IMG/VR virus record: IMGVR_UViG_3300021963_000034
Location: 89,556 to 153,555 of that record
Direction: 5' to 3' (one strand)
Length of the DNA: 64,000 nt
Source of the DNA: a virus
Positions 25,742 through 33,674 of the stretch are shown here, in pieces. The notes below the pieces were generated by a model, which saw only the letters and a list, made by a program, of their open reading frames with translations, did no database searches and was not told where the DNA came from. The position numbers and the translations under genes were made by a program. The number at the start of each line of letters is the position of its first letter. Positions within the stretch are counted from its first letter, which is position 1.

Positions 25742-26059
25742 ATGCTCTCCACGCAGTATCGGTTGAGATTAGAAGAGATTTGCAATAAAATTGTAAGTGG
25801 CGAATCAGTAGAACTATCAGAAATGATATGGGCAGAAAAACTTGCAAAGGCAAATCGTTCTGCTGCAACAATGCTGAGACAAGCAAGACGCCGTGCTGCA
25901 AATCCAGAAATGACCGAAGACAGTTTGGATGGATTCTTAAATGCTTTAGATTTAGGTGATCCAGACCCATCAAATCATCGTAGTAGATTTGCGGGCGCTG
26001 ATGATATTATTGATTTCTTTACTGGAGACAAACCTGAAGATTGGAAACAAAGAGACTGA
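25742..26059 (+). CDS. Conserved cyanophage-type small protein
   Basis: 105 residues, helical N-terminus (EEICNKIVSGESVELSEM) and an Arg-rich patch (RQARRRAAN), acidic C-terminus. It looks like a conserved cyanophage protein of unknown function. TGATG coupling links it to the following secreted protein. Confidence 0.6.
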   Translation: MLSTQYRLRLEEICNKIVSGESVELSEMIWAEKLAKANRSAATMLRQARRRAANPEMTEDSLDGFLNALDLGDPDPSNHRSRFAGADDIIDFFTGDKPEDWKQRD

Positions 26060-26280
26060 TGAAATACTTATTTTTGCTTTTGCCATTTGCAACTCTTCCC
26101 GCAAGTGCTATTACTTGGAAAGAGTTTTGGGAACCTTTTGAACCAAGAGTTTATTATAGAGAACCAATCTGCACTGAGGTTGTTTATCGTGAAGAATATG
26201 TACCAGGAAATAGGTGGAGACCTGGATATGTAAGGTACTGGCAAGAAAGAGTAAGAGTTCCCTGTTCAATCTATAATTAA
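26059..26280 (+). CDS. Small secreted protein
   Basis: 73 residues. Signal peptide KYLFLLLPFATLPASA, then an aromatic/Arg-rich mature part (VYYREPICTEVVYREEYVPG) with two Cys that could form a disulphide. It is the last gene of its run. Function unknown. Confidence 0.6.
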   Translation: MKYLFLLLPFATLPASAITWKEFWEPFEPRVYYREPICTEVVYREEYVPGNRWRPGYVRYWQERVRVPCSIYN

Positions 26281-26296
26281 GTTGTATTAAGCAATC

Positions 26297-26366
26297 CACA
26301 TAAACCTCCTAGATAGTGGTAGAATAGTAAGGTCATAAAAATGAACTGAAAACTCTTTATTATGAT
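26297..26366 (+). promoter_or_regulatory. Tandem promoters with conserved ACCTCCT element
   Basis: The stretch from 26297 (ATAAACCTCCT, then ATAGTG, then -10 TAGAAT at 26320-26325) is closely matched by one at 41852-41886 upstream of another small gene. A second box, TATGAT at 26361-26366, lies 23 bases before the ATG at 26390, with CTGAAAACTCT upstream as at 23790. Confidence 0.55.
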
Positions 26367-26389
26367 ATTCTTTGTGCGTGGAGGTCATT

Positions 26390-26563
26390 ATGCACAATTT
26401 AATTTCTTACAATCAACTTGCTGGGTGGAAAAAAATAGGGAATACGTTAGATGAGTTTATAGACCAGCACGAAATTATGAATTCCTACTTTGAATGTCTG
26501 ACTGAATGTGATGAGGATACACAGAGTTGTAGAAAAATATGTAGAAAACTTTTGACTACATAG
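26390..26563 (+). CDS. Small Cys-rich protein
   Basis: 57 residues with a strong GGAGG ribosome site. The C-terminal half has four Cys (FECLTECDEDTQSCRKICRK) and may bind metal or form disulphides. Single-gene transcription unit between two boundary elements. No family recognised. Confidence 0.6.
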   Translation: MHNLISYNQLAGWKKIGNTLDEFIDQHEIMNSYFECLTECDEDTQSCRKICRKLLTT

Positions 26564-26619
26564 ACTAGTTGAAAATCTGTCCACCTGCCCTTGACTTTCG
26601 CGGTCAAGGGTTTTATAGT
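26563..26619 (+). promoter_or_regulatory. Operon boundary unit: stem-loop, terminator, -10 box
   Basis: A degenerate stem-loop (GACTAGTTGAAAATCTGTC) overlaps the stop. A hairpin CCCTTGAC (26588-26595) / GTCAAGGG (26603-26610) with a TTTT tail follows, and TATAGT at 26614-26619 lies 23 bases before the start at 26643. The tail of the terminator runs directly into the -10. Confidence 0.7.
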
Positions 26620-26642
26620 ATGTACATACAAATCCAAAAGCA

Positions 26643-27197
26643 ATGACCTACACTGCAAAACTCAAAGTTTCTTTTGATACTGAATGGACTCCAAGTTATT
26701 CGTCTGGAATTTATGACGATGAAACTCTTCCTGAGGAGCATTATACCTTTGAGATTCCTTGCGAAGACATTAACACCATTCAACTCTTCCGTTTCTTTGG
26801 AACTGTTGCCCGCACGATGGGACATAATGAAATTGGTATTATGAAAGGTGCTTGTTCACTTGCATTTAATGATATGCGAAGTGAAGAAGATATGCGTAAG
26901 ATTTCGGAAGAGTTTGAACTGATGATGGCAGAGGATTATTCTAAAGAACTCCGTAGGTTGGAAGATGAGATTTATGATCTGAAAGCAAAACTGTCACGCT
27001 GTCAGCAACCTGATAATCCTCAATATACTGAAGAAGAAATGGATGCGATGACCTATCAAGAATGGAATGGTCTAACTCCTGGTTCTCCTGAAGCAGTTGA
27101 GAAGGGTTGTAAGTGTCCTGTAATGGATAATGAAGAAATGCCCGAAGAGAGGAAATGGGTAAATGCTGATTGTCCTATTCACGGTAAAGCAAAATGA
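26643..27197 (+). CDS. Coiled-coil protein with C-terminal Cys/His motif
   Basis: 184 residues. Beta-rich N-terminus, central coiled coil (SKELRRLEDEIYDLKAKLSR), then KGCKCPVMDN and NADCPIHG, which give a CxC...CxxH zinc-ribbon-like pair. It leads a seven-gene or longer overlapping operon to 30056. Role unknown; the zinc motif suggests a nucleic-acid or protein contact. Confidence 0.65.
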   Translation: MTYTAKLKVSFDTEWTPSYSSGIYDDETLPEEHYTFEIPCEDINTIQLFRFFGTVARTMGHNEIGIMKGACSLAFNDMRSEEDMRKISEEFELMMAEDYSKELRRLEDEIYDLKAKLSRCQQPDNPQYTEEEMDAMTYQEWNGLTPGSPEAVEKGCKCPVMDNEEMPEERKWVNADCPIHGKAK

Positions 27198-27388
27198 CTG
27201 AACGAGCACAAGAGTTTATGAACGCAGTATGGGAGCACCGAAACAATGGTGCTGATACTGAAGAAAAGTTAGTTGCTGCTATTCTTTGTCTTGCTGCAGA
27301 AAAAGTGCAGTTCTTTACGGCTCAAGATGGCAGAATTGTTTTGGATAAAAATGATATGTTGCAACTTGCAGAGGAACTTAATCAATGA
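27194..27388 (+). CDS. Small helical protein
   Basis: 64 residues, helical, acidic. ATGA overlaps on both sides. FFTAQDGRIVLDKNDMLQLAEEL near the end looks like a short beta-hairpin plus helix. Not recognised. Confidence 0.55.
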   Translation: MTERAQEFMNAVWEHRNNGADTEEKLVAAILCLAAEKVQFFTAQDGRIVLDKNDMLQLAEELNQ

Positions 27389-27654
27389 ACCTGATTAATT
27401 TTAAGCATCGTGAAGACTTTGGACATGAGTGGTATGTCCAAGTTCTCACTGTGAAGGATTGGACTTTGCTTCAAGCATCCGTAAGTTGGAATGATTATCC
27501 TGGTTGGCCTTATATTCAAATCAAATCAGGTACTGGTTCCACATTGAGTATTATGTTCTGGGCATATAAGTTTGGTTTTGATATTGGTATTATTGAACGC
27601 ACTTGGAGGTGGGATAGGTGTGATGACTGGCAAGAAACTGGAGATGGAGTATGA
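27385..27654 (+). CDS. Trp-rich small protein
   Basis: 89 residues with nine Trp, many in paired strands (DWTLLQASVSWNDYPGWPYI). The pattern suggests a compact beta-sheet. ATGA coupling on both sides. Function unknown. Confidence 0.6.
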   Translation: MNLINFKHREDFGHEWYVQVLTVKDWTLLQASVSWNDYPGWPYIQIKSGTGSTLSIMFWAYKFGFDIGIIERTWRWDRCDDWQETGDGV

Positions 27655-27839
27655 GTGTGGAAAAAGTAAAGTTTGTAAGTATCACCAGAACTATTGATGA
27701 CCGCAAAGGTATTCATTATCTTGATGCTATTGATGAGAATGGACATCACTGGGTAGCAGAAATGGATAATAAACAAGAGAAATGGTTAGTGTATACTAAA
27801 CTGTGGACTAGAGACCCCCAACATCCTTATGACTTATGA
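27651..27839 (+). CDS. Small beta-rich protein
   Basis: 62 residues, alternating strands (KVKFVSITRTIDD, HHWVAEMDNKQEKWLVY), no Cys. Overlaps both neighbours by four bases. Not recognised. Confidence 0.55.
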   Translation: MSVEKVKFVSITRTIDDRKGIHYLDAIDENGHHWVAEMDNKQEKWLVYTKLWTRDPQHPYDL

Positions 27840-28054
27840 AAAACTACCGCATCAAAAAAGTAACAGACGGACACTCAACCAGATATTACCCACAGCACAA
27901 AAGATTTGGATTGTTTTGGTGTAATCTATTTGTAGACGAATATAGGGATGGTGATTATTCTACATTTGAAGAAGCACAGTGGCACCTTTGTAACTATTTG
28001 AGAGAACCTGTGATAGAATATTTGTCCTTTGATTGTGATTGTGGAGAAAACTGA
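27836..28054 (+). CDS. Small protein, YRI/EPVxxY family
   Basis: 72 residues. KNYRIKKVTDGHSTRYYPQ, TFEEAQWHLCNYLREPVIEY and a final CDCG. The same scheme (VYDYRIVED..., TLQEAQEAIRLL..., EPVYHY) recurs in the gene at 28728, so the two are probable paralogues. Confidence 0.6.
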   Translation: MKNYRIKKVTDGHSTRYYPQHKRFGLFWCNLFVDEYRDGDYSTFEEAQWHLCNYLREPVIEYLSFDCDCGEN

Positions 28055-28155
28055 TGACTGAATGTGTGTCTGACCCTACAACTTGGATTGATGTTGCCCA
28101 ACTTGCAGTTTTTATGGTTCCTGTTTCTATTTTTCTTTGGAGAGTATCACAATAA
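28054..28155 (+). CDS. 33-residue membrane peptide
   Basis: MTECVSDPTT then a single hydrophobic segment AQLAVFMVPVSIFLW. TGATG coupling upstream and TAATG downstream support translation. Function unknown. Confidence 0.55.
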   Translation: MTECVSDPTTWIDVAQLAVFMVPVSIFLWRVSQ

Positions 28156-28370
28156 TGACCGACCTTAAACTCTGTAAGGATTGTAAGCACTACAAGAAAG
28201 ATTGGAATGCTCGTTTTACTGGATTTGGAGATACTCTTGATACTTGCCATAATCCAGTATTGAGTGAAAATCTGGTGACTGGAAAAGTCAAAGGTGGTCG
28301 TTTTTGTGATATGATGAGAAAGGAATGGGGTAAATGTGGTCCTGATGGTAAGTATTGGGAGGCACGATAA
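28155..28370 (+). CDS. Small zinc-binding-type protein
   Basis: 71 residues. LCKDCKHYKKDW, DTCHNP, RFCDMM and GKCGPDG supply five Cys plus His, a spacing seen in many phage single-zinc proteins. TAATG coupling at both ends. Nucleic-acid binding is possible but not shown. Confidence 0.65.
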   Translation: MTDLKLCKDCKHYKKDWNARFTGFGDTLDTCHNPVLSENLVTGKVKGGRFCDMMRKEWGKCGPDGKYWEAR

Positions 28371-28564
28371 TGTATAATGACGACGATAGCACACCATCAT
28401 TTTTTATTCTTATTGCTATCACTGCTATATTCTTTGTGGGTTATGGTATTGGATTTACTATGGGAGAACAATTCTCACAACAAGAAACAATCAATTTTTG
28501 TGTAGAAAAACCTGCTGATTGTAAAACCAAGTATGATTATTTCAAACTGGAGGCACGGAAATGA
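28370..28564 (+). CDS. Small membrane protein, FCVExPxxCK family
   Basis: 64 residues. One membrane segment (FFILIAITAIFFVGYGIGF), then NFCVEKPADCKTKYDYFKLEARK. The tail matches the 58-residue protein at 34461 (VFCVENPTKCKTEYLKLR), including both Cys. Probably a membrane-anchored small protein with a disulphide or metal hook. Confidence 0.65.
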   Translation: MYNDDDSTPSFFILIAITAIFFVGYGIGFTMGEQFSQQETINFCVEKPADCKTKYDYFKLEARK

Positions 28565-28728
28565 GTTCTTATATTTCGTGTTATAATCAGGAAACAAGAG
28601 AACTGGAACACTACAAGGTTTCTTATGATGTTTCTGTGTATATCCAACAACTGGAAAATGAAATCAAGTATGGTTCTGGTGGTGTGAAACGACTTTATCC
28701 TTTTAGATTTGGAGATGCACGGAAATAA
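28561..28728 (+). CDS. Small protein of unknown function
   Basis: 55 residues; Tyr-rich, with a short helix VYIQQLENEIKYG and basic end. ATGA and TAATG overlaps with both neighbours are the main evidence that it is translated. Confidence 0.55.
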   Translation: MSSYISCYNQETRELEHYKVSYDVSVYIQQLENEIKYGSGGVKRLYPFRFGDARK

Positions 28729-28931
28729 TGAAAGTTTATGATTACCGAATTGTAGAAGACCTTAATTTAAAAACTTTGAAACCTTATTTTTACATTCAAT
28801 CTTATAGTATTAAGGACCAAAAGTATTTCCTTTATTCAGATGCTACATTCCAAACACTTCAAGAAGCACAAGAAGCAATACGACTACTGAGAAAATACAA
28901 CGAACCTGTGTATCATTATGTTGAGGATTGA
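28728..28931 (+). CDS. Small protein, YRI/EPVxxY family (second copy)
   Basis: 67 residues. Paralogue of the gene at 27836: YRIVEDLNLKTLKPYF, FQTLQEAQEAIRLLRKY and NEPVYHYVED align without large gaps. Both lie in the same operon, suggesting a tandem duplication that has since diverged. Confidence 0.6.
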   Translation: MKVYDYRIVEDLNLKTLKPYFYIQSYSIKDQKYFLYSDATFQTLQEAQEAIRLLRKYNEPVYHYVED

Positions 28932-28932
28932 A

Positions 28933-29106
28933 ATGATTGAAACTAAACCAATTACGAACAGAAGACCAACAAAAGAAGATGCTAATGGATTTGGGTTAGT
29001 TCAGTATTATCGTAATGATTTTGGTGTGTGGGGATATGATTACTGGTATAATGTAAAAACGGATGGTTGGGCACACACATCAAATTGGAGACCTCAAAAT
29101 GATTGA
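28933..29106 (+). CDS. Trp/Tyr-rich small protein
   Basis: 57 residues. GLVQYYRNDFGVWGYDYWYN is a dense aromatic stretch. The start at 28933 is preferred over an in-frame ATG at 28918 because a GAGG site at 28924-28927 is correctly spaced. Function unknown. Confidence 0.55.
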   Translation: MIETKPITNRRPTKEDANGFGLVQYYRNDFGVWGYDYWYNVKTDGWAHTSNWRPQND

Positions 29107-29275
29107 AATTGAAAAGCAGTATAAACTCACACTCACAGAAGACCAAGCACGACAACTTTATGAACTTTTACGAACTGAAAAAGATTGTGGTGGATTGGGA
29201 AGTGATGGAAGATTGTCTGATTTGAGAACAATACATAATGAACTGAGAGTACTCTTTGATAATGGAATACGATGA
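29099..29275 (+). CDS. Small helical protein
   Basis: 58 residues. KQYKLTLTEDQARQLYELLRTE is strand then helix, ending in an acidic/basic helix. It overlaps the upstream gene by 8 bases and has a GGAG site (29088-29091). Not recognised. Confidence 0.55.
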   Translation: MIEIEKQYKLTLTEDQARQLYELLRTEKDCGGLGSDGRLSDLRTIHNELRVLFDNGIR

Positions 29276-29829
29276 TTGAACCACAAGGAACGCTAAAAAT
29301 AGGACCATCAGGGTATAAACTGGACCCAAAGAAACTTGCGAAAGCACCTCAACACATTACTCCTTATTTGTTTCTTGGTGCATTTTATTACACCGAAGAT
29401 TATGAGTATTTTGATAAAATCAAACCATACTTGGATATTCCAGAGAAACCTAAAACTTTGGATGAAATCAAACAAGAGTTTGATGAGAAGATTGATAAAC
29501 TGATTGAGACAACAAAGTGGAATTTTGCCGTATCCAAAGAGAGATCTGAATATCATTACGACAAAAAGTTTAGTAGGATTATTCAGGACTTTGAGTATGC
29601 AAAAGAGAATGGAAACTTTCCACTCAAACTAAAACTTACTTATGGAACTGGATTGAGTGCTGGTTCTTATGTAGAAAACTCTTTTGTAATCAAACAGGGA
29701 AATACTCATAAAGGTTATTATACGATTGGAAACCAACGATATTTCAGGTATTATATGAATGATAAACCGAATGTGATTGTTCGTTTCTTTATGAAAACTT
29801 GTCTTGGTTTTGTGTGGGTTGATGAATGA
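29272..29829 (+). CDS. Conserved protein of unknown function
   Basis: 185 residues. Lys-rich helical middle (EIKQEFDEKIDKLIETTK) and a beta-rich C-terminal half. No motif recognised. It is the largest late member of the 26643-30056 operon and shares ATGA overlaps with both neighbours. Confidence 0.6.
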   Translation: MIEPQGTLKIGPSGYKLDPKKLAKAPQHITPYLFLGAFYYTEDYEYFDKIKPYLDIPEKPKTLDEIKQEFDEKIDKLIETTKWNFAVSKERSEYHYDKKFSRIIQDFEYAKENGNFPLKLKLTYGTGLSAGSYVENSFVIKQGNTHKGYYTIGNQRYFRYYMNDKPNVIVRFFMKTCLGFVWVDE

Positions 29830-30056
29830 TGAAACTCACTAAACTAATTTTTGATTACTGGAAAATCTGGATGAGAGTTCCAGTAGAAACTAATATCTTT
29901 GGTTCTTATGATGAAGGACTTGGATTTTATGATTGGTATTGTATGACCTTCTGGTATGCTCTCAATCACGATTGGTATAAGATGAATAATAAAATGTATG
30001 CTTATACTGGTTGTGAAGACCCTTATGTAGAACCCAGAGATTTTGAGGACACTTGA
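29826..30056 (+). CDS. Aromatic-rich small protein
   Basis: 76 residues, very rich in Trp, Tyr and Phe (GFYDWYCMTFWYALNHDWYKM). The start could be the ATG at 29826 or the adjacent one at 29829. The stop lies at the boundary stem-loop. Function unknown; the pattern may indicate a membrane-surface or compact aromatic core protein. Confidence 0.55.
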   Translation: MMKLTKLIFDYWKIWMRVPVETNIFGSYDEGLGFYDWYCMTFWYALNHDWYKMNNKMYAYTGCEDPYVEPRDFEDT

Positions 30057-30104
30057 AGAACTGGCACACTCCTCCTTGTGGTGGGGTGTGTTTGGTTGTA
30101 TAAT
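30048..30104 (+). promoter_or_regulatory. Operon boundary unit: stem-loop, hairpin, -10 box
   Basis: GACACTT-GAAG-AACTGGC (30048-30065) overlaps the upstream stop. A second hairpin CACACTCC/GGGGTGTG follows (about 30065-30090), then TATAAT at 30099-30104, 21 bases before the start at 30126. Confidence 0.7.
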
Positions 30105-30125
30105 AATCTTGTAAGCAACCAACCG

Positions 30126-30344
30126 ATGAATTACAAACTAATTCTTCACAGAGCAAAAATCGTTGTCTATGTGAGCATTACTCTTGTTCTACTCGCAATT
30201 GACTCAGTTTGGAAGGGTATTCGTTGGTTCTTTGAGTATCAAGTTTATGCCTTCACAGGTCTGTTTTATGAACCTTATCAGAACACAAGGTATTATTGTC
30301 GCAAGTATCTGAACCCTAAAACTTTGAAGTGGAATGACCGATGA
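30126..30344 (+). CDS. Small membrane protein
   Basis: 72 residues with a central membrane segment (IVVYVSITLVLLAIDSVW) flanked by basic residues, then an aromatic tail. The ATG at 30126 is set by the -10 box 21 bases upstream. First gene of an operon to 31527. Confidence 0.6.
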   Translation: MNYKLILHRAKIVVYVSITLVLLAIDSVWKGIRWFFEYQVYAFTGLFYEPYQNTRYYCRKYLNPKTLKWNDR

Positions 30345-30526
30345 CCTACACAATCACAAAGCAAATTACAATTCACAACGACAAGGATGGTTGGGAATTT
30401 GTCTTCACAACTGATGAATATGGAACTGTAGGTGTTCAGGGCACTAATGGACCAACATTTCAAACCACACACATTCCCAAAGATTGTATTCCATACTTTA
30501 TTCATGCTCTGGAGCAACTGAAATGA
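30341..30526 (+). CDS. MTYTITK family small protein
   Basis: 61 residues. TYTITKQITIHNDKDGWEF, TTDEYGTVGVQG and HIPKDCIPYFIHALEQ are nearly repeated in a gene at 57930, so these are clear paralogues located 27 kb apart. Beta-rich with one conserved Cys. Function unknown. Confidence 0.7.
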   Translation: MTYTITKQITIHNDKDGWEFVFTTDEYGTVGVQGTNGPTFQTTHIPKDCIPYFIHALEQLK

Positions 30527-30732
30527 CTAACAAGGAACAACTACATCAAAATTTCCTAAAAGATTTCAAAGAACTTCTGGAGAAGTATGACGCAATCTTT
30601 CAAGTTTCTGATATTATTGATGGTTGTGTTCCCAGTATTGTCTTTCCTTCTTATTATGATTATGAGAATGATAGATTAGCAAGAGAATACAGCATTCTTG
30701 AAATTCCTAATTACATCAATTCACACCGATGA
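30523..30732 (+). CDS. Small acidic protein
   Basis: 69 residues. Helical start (LHQNFLKDFKELLEKY) then a Tyr/Asp-rich part (FPSYYDYENDRL). The ATG at 30523 makes an ATGA overlap. Not recognised. Confidence 0.55.
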   Translation: MTNKEQLHQNFLKDFKELLEKYDAIFQVSDIIDGCVPSIVFPSYYDYENDRLAREYSILEIPNYINSHR

Positions 30733-31058
30733 TTACCGCAACCGAACTGCTAGAGTTTCTCACCAAAGCACAGAAAGTTTCTCCTTGTGGAGCAACCTTT
30801 CGTCAAATAGATGGAGGTTATTACATCACTCTCTATTGTGATTGGTATGATGATGGTATATATCACAAACAAAGTGTTTTTATTGATAACAAAGGTAATT
30901 CCACTTGGGATACTGGGGATTATGATTTTGGGACGATGAGTGGTATTTTAGATGAGATGGTTGAGAGAGAAAAACAGAAAGAAATCAAAGAACAAAAACG
31001 ACAAGAACTGATTGCTCGTTTGACTGATGAAGAAAAGGATTTGTTAGGTGTAAAATGA
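30729..31058 (+). CDS. Small protein with charged helical tail
   Basis: 109 residues. Beta-rich domain (GGYYITLYCDWYDDGIYH) followed by a long Lys/Glu helix (EREKQKEIKEQKRQELIAR). Coupled at both ends. Function unknown. Confidence 0.55.
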   Translation: MITATELLEFLTKAQKVSPCGATFRQIDGGYYITLYCDWYDDGIYHKQSVFIDNKGNSTWDTGDYDFGTMSGILDEMVEREKQKEIKEQKRQELIARLTDEEKDLLGVK

Positions 31059-31228
31059 CTAAAATCAAATCTAAATTCAAAGAAAATCCATTTCATATTG
31101 TAAGTAAAGAGCATTTGGTTGAAGTGTGGTTAGGAGAACCTAATGATGCTGAGAGTGATTACATTCTCTCTATTGATAAATTTTGGTTGCCTGAATTGAT
31201 TACCAAACTTAAAGAAGTAAGATTATGA
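31055..31228 (+). CDS. Small protein of unknown function
   Basis: 57 residues, basic N-terminus and helical end (LPELITKLKEVRL). ATGA overlaps at both ends support translation. Confidence 0.55.
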   Translation: MTKIKSKFKENPFHIVSKEHLVEVWLGEPNDAESDYILSIDKFWLPELITKLKEVRL

Positions 31229-31527
31229 CTGACCGAATTCAAGTAAAAGAAACCAAAAGAGTTTATTGGGAATTTGAAGGTTCCCTTGAAGATATTATTT
31301 CCAAACTTCAATCTGCATTAGATGAAGGTTGGGAAGGTATTGATATGGAATACGAACAATATGACGGTTATCAAGAGTATTATCTCTACAAGCATCGTCC
31401 CGAAACCGACAAAGAGTATGCGAAACGAATGAAAGAACGGGAAAAGAAAAAAGCAGCAGAACTCAAAGCAAAAGAACGCAGACGCAAAGAGTATGAGAAA
31501 CTGAAAAAGGAGTTTGGGGACACTTGA
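31225..31527 (+). CDS. Conserved small protein with charged coiled tail
   Basis: 100 residues. RVYWEFEGSLEDIISKLQSAL then a tail of alternating Lys/Glu/Arg (AKRMKEREKKKAAELKAKER). Its stop codon sits inside the boundary stem-loop. It looks like a conserved cyanophage protein; no function known. Confidence 0.6.
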   Translation: MTDRIQVKETKRVYWEFEGSLEDIISKLQSALDEGWEGIDMEYEQYDGYQEYYLYKHRPETDKEYAKRMKEREKKKAAELKAKERRRKEYEKLKKEFGDT

Positions 31528-31575
31528 TGAACTGGCACACAGAGGGTTCCACCACCCTCTGTTTCGTTGTATAAT
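31519..31575 (+). promoter_or_regulatory. Operon boundary unit: stem-loop, terminator, -10 box
   Basis: GACACTT-GATG-AACTGGC (31519-31536) contains the TGA stop. Hairpin CAGAGGGT (31540-31547) / ACCCTCTG (31554-31561) with a TTT tail follows; TATAAT is at 31570-31575, 29 bases before the start at 31605. Confidence 0.7.
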
Positions 31576-31604
31576 AACCTCATACACAACAGAGGTTCTT
31601 CCAA

Positions 31605-31823
31605 ATGGGTCTTGATATGTTCCTTTATGCTGACCTTTCTCCACAAGCACAAGTAATTGTAGATGCTTATGAGAACACTACTGATAAGTATAAAGCACTT
31701 GCTGATGTTCTTCGTGCTCTTGCAAAACAAAGCACTTTTGCCGACACTAGAGTTGGTGTAACGGAAAAGGTGGTTCTTGTTGATGACATTCTCAAAATCG
31801 CAACTGAACTGGAGCAAATCTGA
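31605..31823 (+). CDS. Small helical protein
   Basis: 72 residues, largely helical (DKYKALADVLRALAKQS). First gene of an operon to 33569; its TGA overlaps the next ATG. Not recognised. Confidence 0.6.
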   Translation: MGLDMFLYADLSPQAQVIVDAYENTTDKYKALADVLRALAKQSTFADTRVGVTEKVVLVDDILKIATELEQI

Positions 31824-32086
31824 TGGACTACGAAACTGAAATCATAGATGGACGCAAAGCAGTTGTCCGTCATTTCTTCAAGGCACACGAAATCCAAGTT
31901 GGTTCTCGTTGGGCACGAGCAGATGGTTCCAAAGGTTATGTGACTGTTGAAGGTTTCAATACTTATGGATCTACAAACCCTTGGATTGAAGTTGTGTATT
32001 CTTGGGAACTAAATGGAGAGAAATTTATTCACGAAAAGGATGTTTTTATCTTTCAGTCAAAGTATTGTTTGATTGTGGAGGACTGA
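31823..32086 (+). CDS. Small beta-barrel-like protein
   Basis: 87 residues. HEIQVGSRWARADGSKGYVTV and IEVVYSWELNGEKF are alternating strands, with KDVFIFQSKYCLIVED at the end, reminiscent of small SH3-like barrels. TGATG coupling on both sides. Function unknown. Confidence 0.6.
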   Translation: MDYETEIIDGRKAVVRHFFKAHEIQVGSRWARADGSKGYVTVEGFNTYGSTNPWIEVVYSWELNGEKFIHEKDVFIFQSKYCLIVED

Positions 32087-32292
32087 TGCCTGACGACCAT
32101 TATCAATCAGAAAAACTGATTACTAAATCACTTCTATCATACAAAGGTCTTATTCCATCAATCAATTTCAACGAGGATGAATACTCTCTCTATCTCCAAT
32201 ATGCTTCTGTTGTTGAGTTAGAGAGGGATGTTATATGTGAGGCAACTTATGTGGAGATTATGAAAACTCTTATTTACGAGAAAGTGAAATGA
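32086..32292 (+). CDS. Small protein of unknown function
   Basis: 68 residues with a helical C-terminus (VVELERDVICEATYVEIMKT). The start at 32086 is fixed by TGATG overlap with the upstream stop. Confidence 0.55.
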   Translation: MPDDHYQSEKLITKSLLSYKGLIPSINFNEDEYSLYLQYASVVELERDVICEATYVEIMKTLIYEKVK

Positions 32293-32510
32293 CTGACGAA
32301 CAAATCCTAAAACTTGCTGAAACCTGTGAGTTTGACAGACACCACAGCAAAATAACACTTACAACTTACTGGGAATGTGATGAAATAGACCTCTTGAAGT
32401 TTGCCCAAGAAATTCGTAAGAAAACGATTGATGAAATCCTCACTACATTAGAAGAAGTTCCTAATCCAGAAGCAAACCGAACAGCAATCAATCGTATTAG
32501 GAGTATTTGA
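32289..32510 (+). CDS. Small helical protein
   Basis: 73 residues. MTDEQILKLAETCEFDRHH resembles the openings of several neighbours (MTDEQKL at 32510), and LKFAQEIRKKTIDEILTTLE is helical. It is possibly a diverged member of a small helical family. Function unknown. Confidence 0.55.
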   Translation: MTDEQILKLAETCEFDRHHSKITLTTYWECDEIDLLKFAQEIRKKTIDEILTTLEEVPNPEANRTAINRIRSI

Positions 32511-32740
32511 TGATGACTGACGAACAAAAACTCACACTTCTTCTCAAAGTTCTCAAAGAATACGCAGAGAAGGAACACTGCTACAATAGGTATGGTGATG
32601 ATTTCAATCCAAATGATTATACTAGTGGTGATGTTGCCTTTGAGGTAGGTGCTGATTATGGTGAGATTACCTTTGCCCGCACACTTTTAGAACAGATTGG
32701 TGTAGAATTTGAACATCCTGTGATGAAAGAAAATGACTGA
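32510..32740 (+). CDS. Small helical protein
   Basis: 76 residues. The ATG at 32510 gives a TGATG overlap; an upstream TTG at 32507 is less likely. The middle (YGEITFARTLLEQIGVEFEH) is helical. Overlaps the next gene by 8 bases. Confidence 0.55.
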   Translation: MMTDEQKLTLLLKVLKEYAEKEHCYNRYGDDFNPNDYTSGDVAFEVGADYGEITFARTLLEQIGVEFEHPVMKEND

Positions 32741-33569
32741 CCTTAAATTCACATCACCAAGTGGAGAAACTACCCTAAAAGTTGAAGATACTGGTAGAAT
32801 AGGAACAGTAGCACCTAAAACACAACTACACATTAAAATGGATGAACCTGTGAAATACGAAACTCCTATGACTGCGATTGAAGATATTGAGGCACAAATC
32901 AAAGTGCTTCAAAGTAAGTTGGAATTTTATAAGGAGTTGGAACGAACAAAAACTCCTTGCGAAGAAGCATATAAAAGAGTTTATGGTAATTATCCTACGA
33001 CTCATATTACTGATGGATGTTGGGACAGTCCAACTTGGATGCACTTTGTGAATGGATATAAGTCCGCACAAAAGGATTATAAGGTGGGAGAGTTTCAAGA
33101 AACTGTACAAGAACGAGGAGAACGACTTCATAAGGATGTGGAAAGAACTGTTCGTGAGAGTGTGAAATGGTGTGAAGAGCATCCAGATACAGACCCATTA
33201 GATTGGTTGAAACCACAGACACCAGAGCAAACCGAACAATCACTCAAAGAGGCATTTAGAGAGGCACAACAAACGGAAAAGTGGAAAGAACTTCAAAGAA
33301 AGATTGATGAAGAAGATAATGATAAGAACTTCAAGAACTCTCTTGACCTTATCAAAGAATGGGGTGAGAAGAATAAACCACCCACTCTAAAAGAACTCTT
33401 GTGGGAATGGTGGGAAGACATCTTTACTGTGGATGCTGATTTAGATGCTGATGCTTCTATTGATGTTCTTGTAGATATTATTGATAAAAAGTTTATTCCA
33501 CCTTCAAGTGAAAAGAATGGGTATGAATGGGAAAAGTGCTTGAAAATTATGAGGGATAAATTGAGGTAG
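32733..33569 (+). CDS. Conserved protein of unknown function, 278 residues
   Basis: The largest gene in this operon. The N-terminal part may be beta-rich (TSPSGETTLKVEDTGRIG); a coiled segment EDIEAQIKVLQSKLEFYKEL follows, then Cys-containing YPTTHITDGCWDSPTW, and long charged helices up to the end. No catalytic motif recognised. Late-promoter-like TATAAATA starts right after its stop (33570). Confidence 0.6.
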   Translation: MTDLKFTSPSGETTLKVEDTGRIGTVAPKTQLHIKMDEPVKYETPMTAIEDIEAQIKVLQSKLEFYKELERTKTPCEEAYKRVYGNYPTTHITDGCWDSPTWMHFVNGYKSAQKDYKVGEFQETVQERGERLHKDVERTVRESVKWCEEHPDTDPLDWLKPQTPEQTEQSLKEAFREAQQTEKWKELQRKIDEEDNDKNFKNSLDLIKEWGEKNKPPTLKELLWEWWEDIFTVDADLDADASIDVLVDIIDKKFIPPSSEKNGYEWEKCLKIMRDKLR

Positions 33570-33661
33570 TATAAATACAAATGTCTATAGAACCCGCAAT
33601 CTCTACAGATAAGATTAGGTGCTTTAGGGCACCTTTTCTATTATAAATAGAAGTGCGGGTT
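33570..33661 (+). promoter_or_regulatory. Nested control region of the HNH endonuclease gene
   Basis: TATAAATA at 33570-33577 (P1). Inverted-repeat left arm AACCCGCA at 33591-33598. Terminator hairpin AGGTGC (33617-33622) / GCACCT (33629-33634) plus T-run. Second late promoter TATAAATA at 33642-33649 (P2). Right arm TGCGGGTT at 33654-33661, 13 bases before the ATG at 33675. Read-through RNA would carry both arms and pair near the start; P2 RNA would lack the left arm. Confidence 0.75.
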
Positions 33662-33674
33662 TAATAGAATAGAA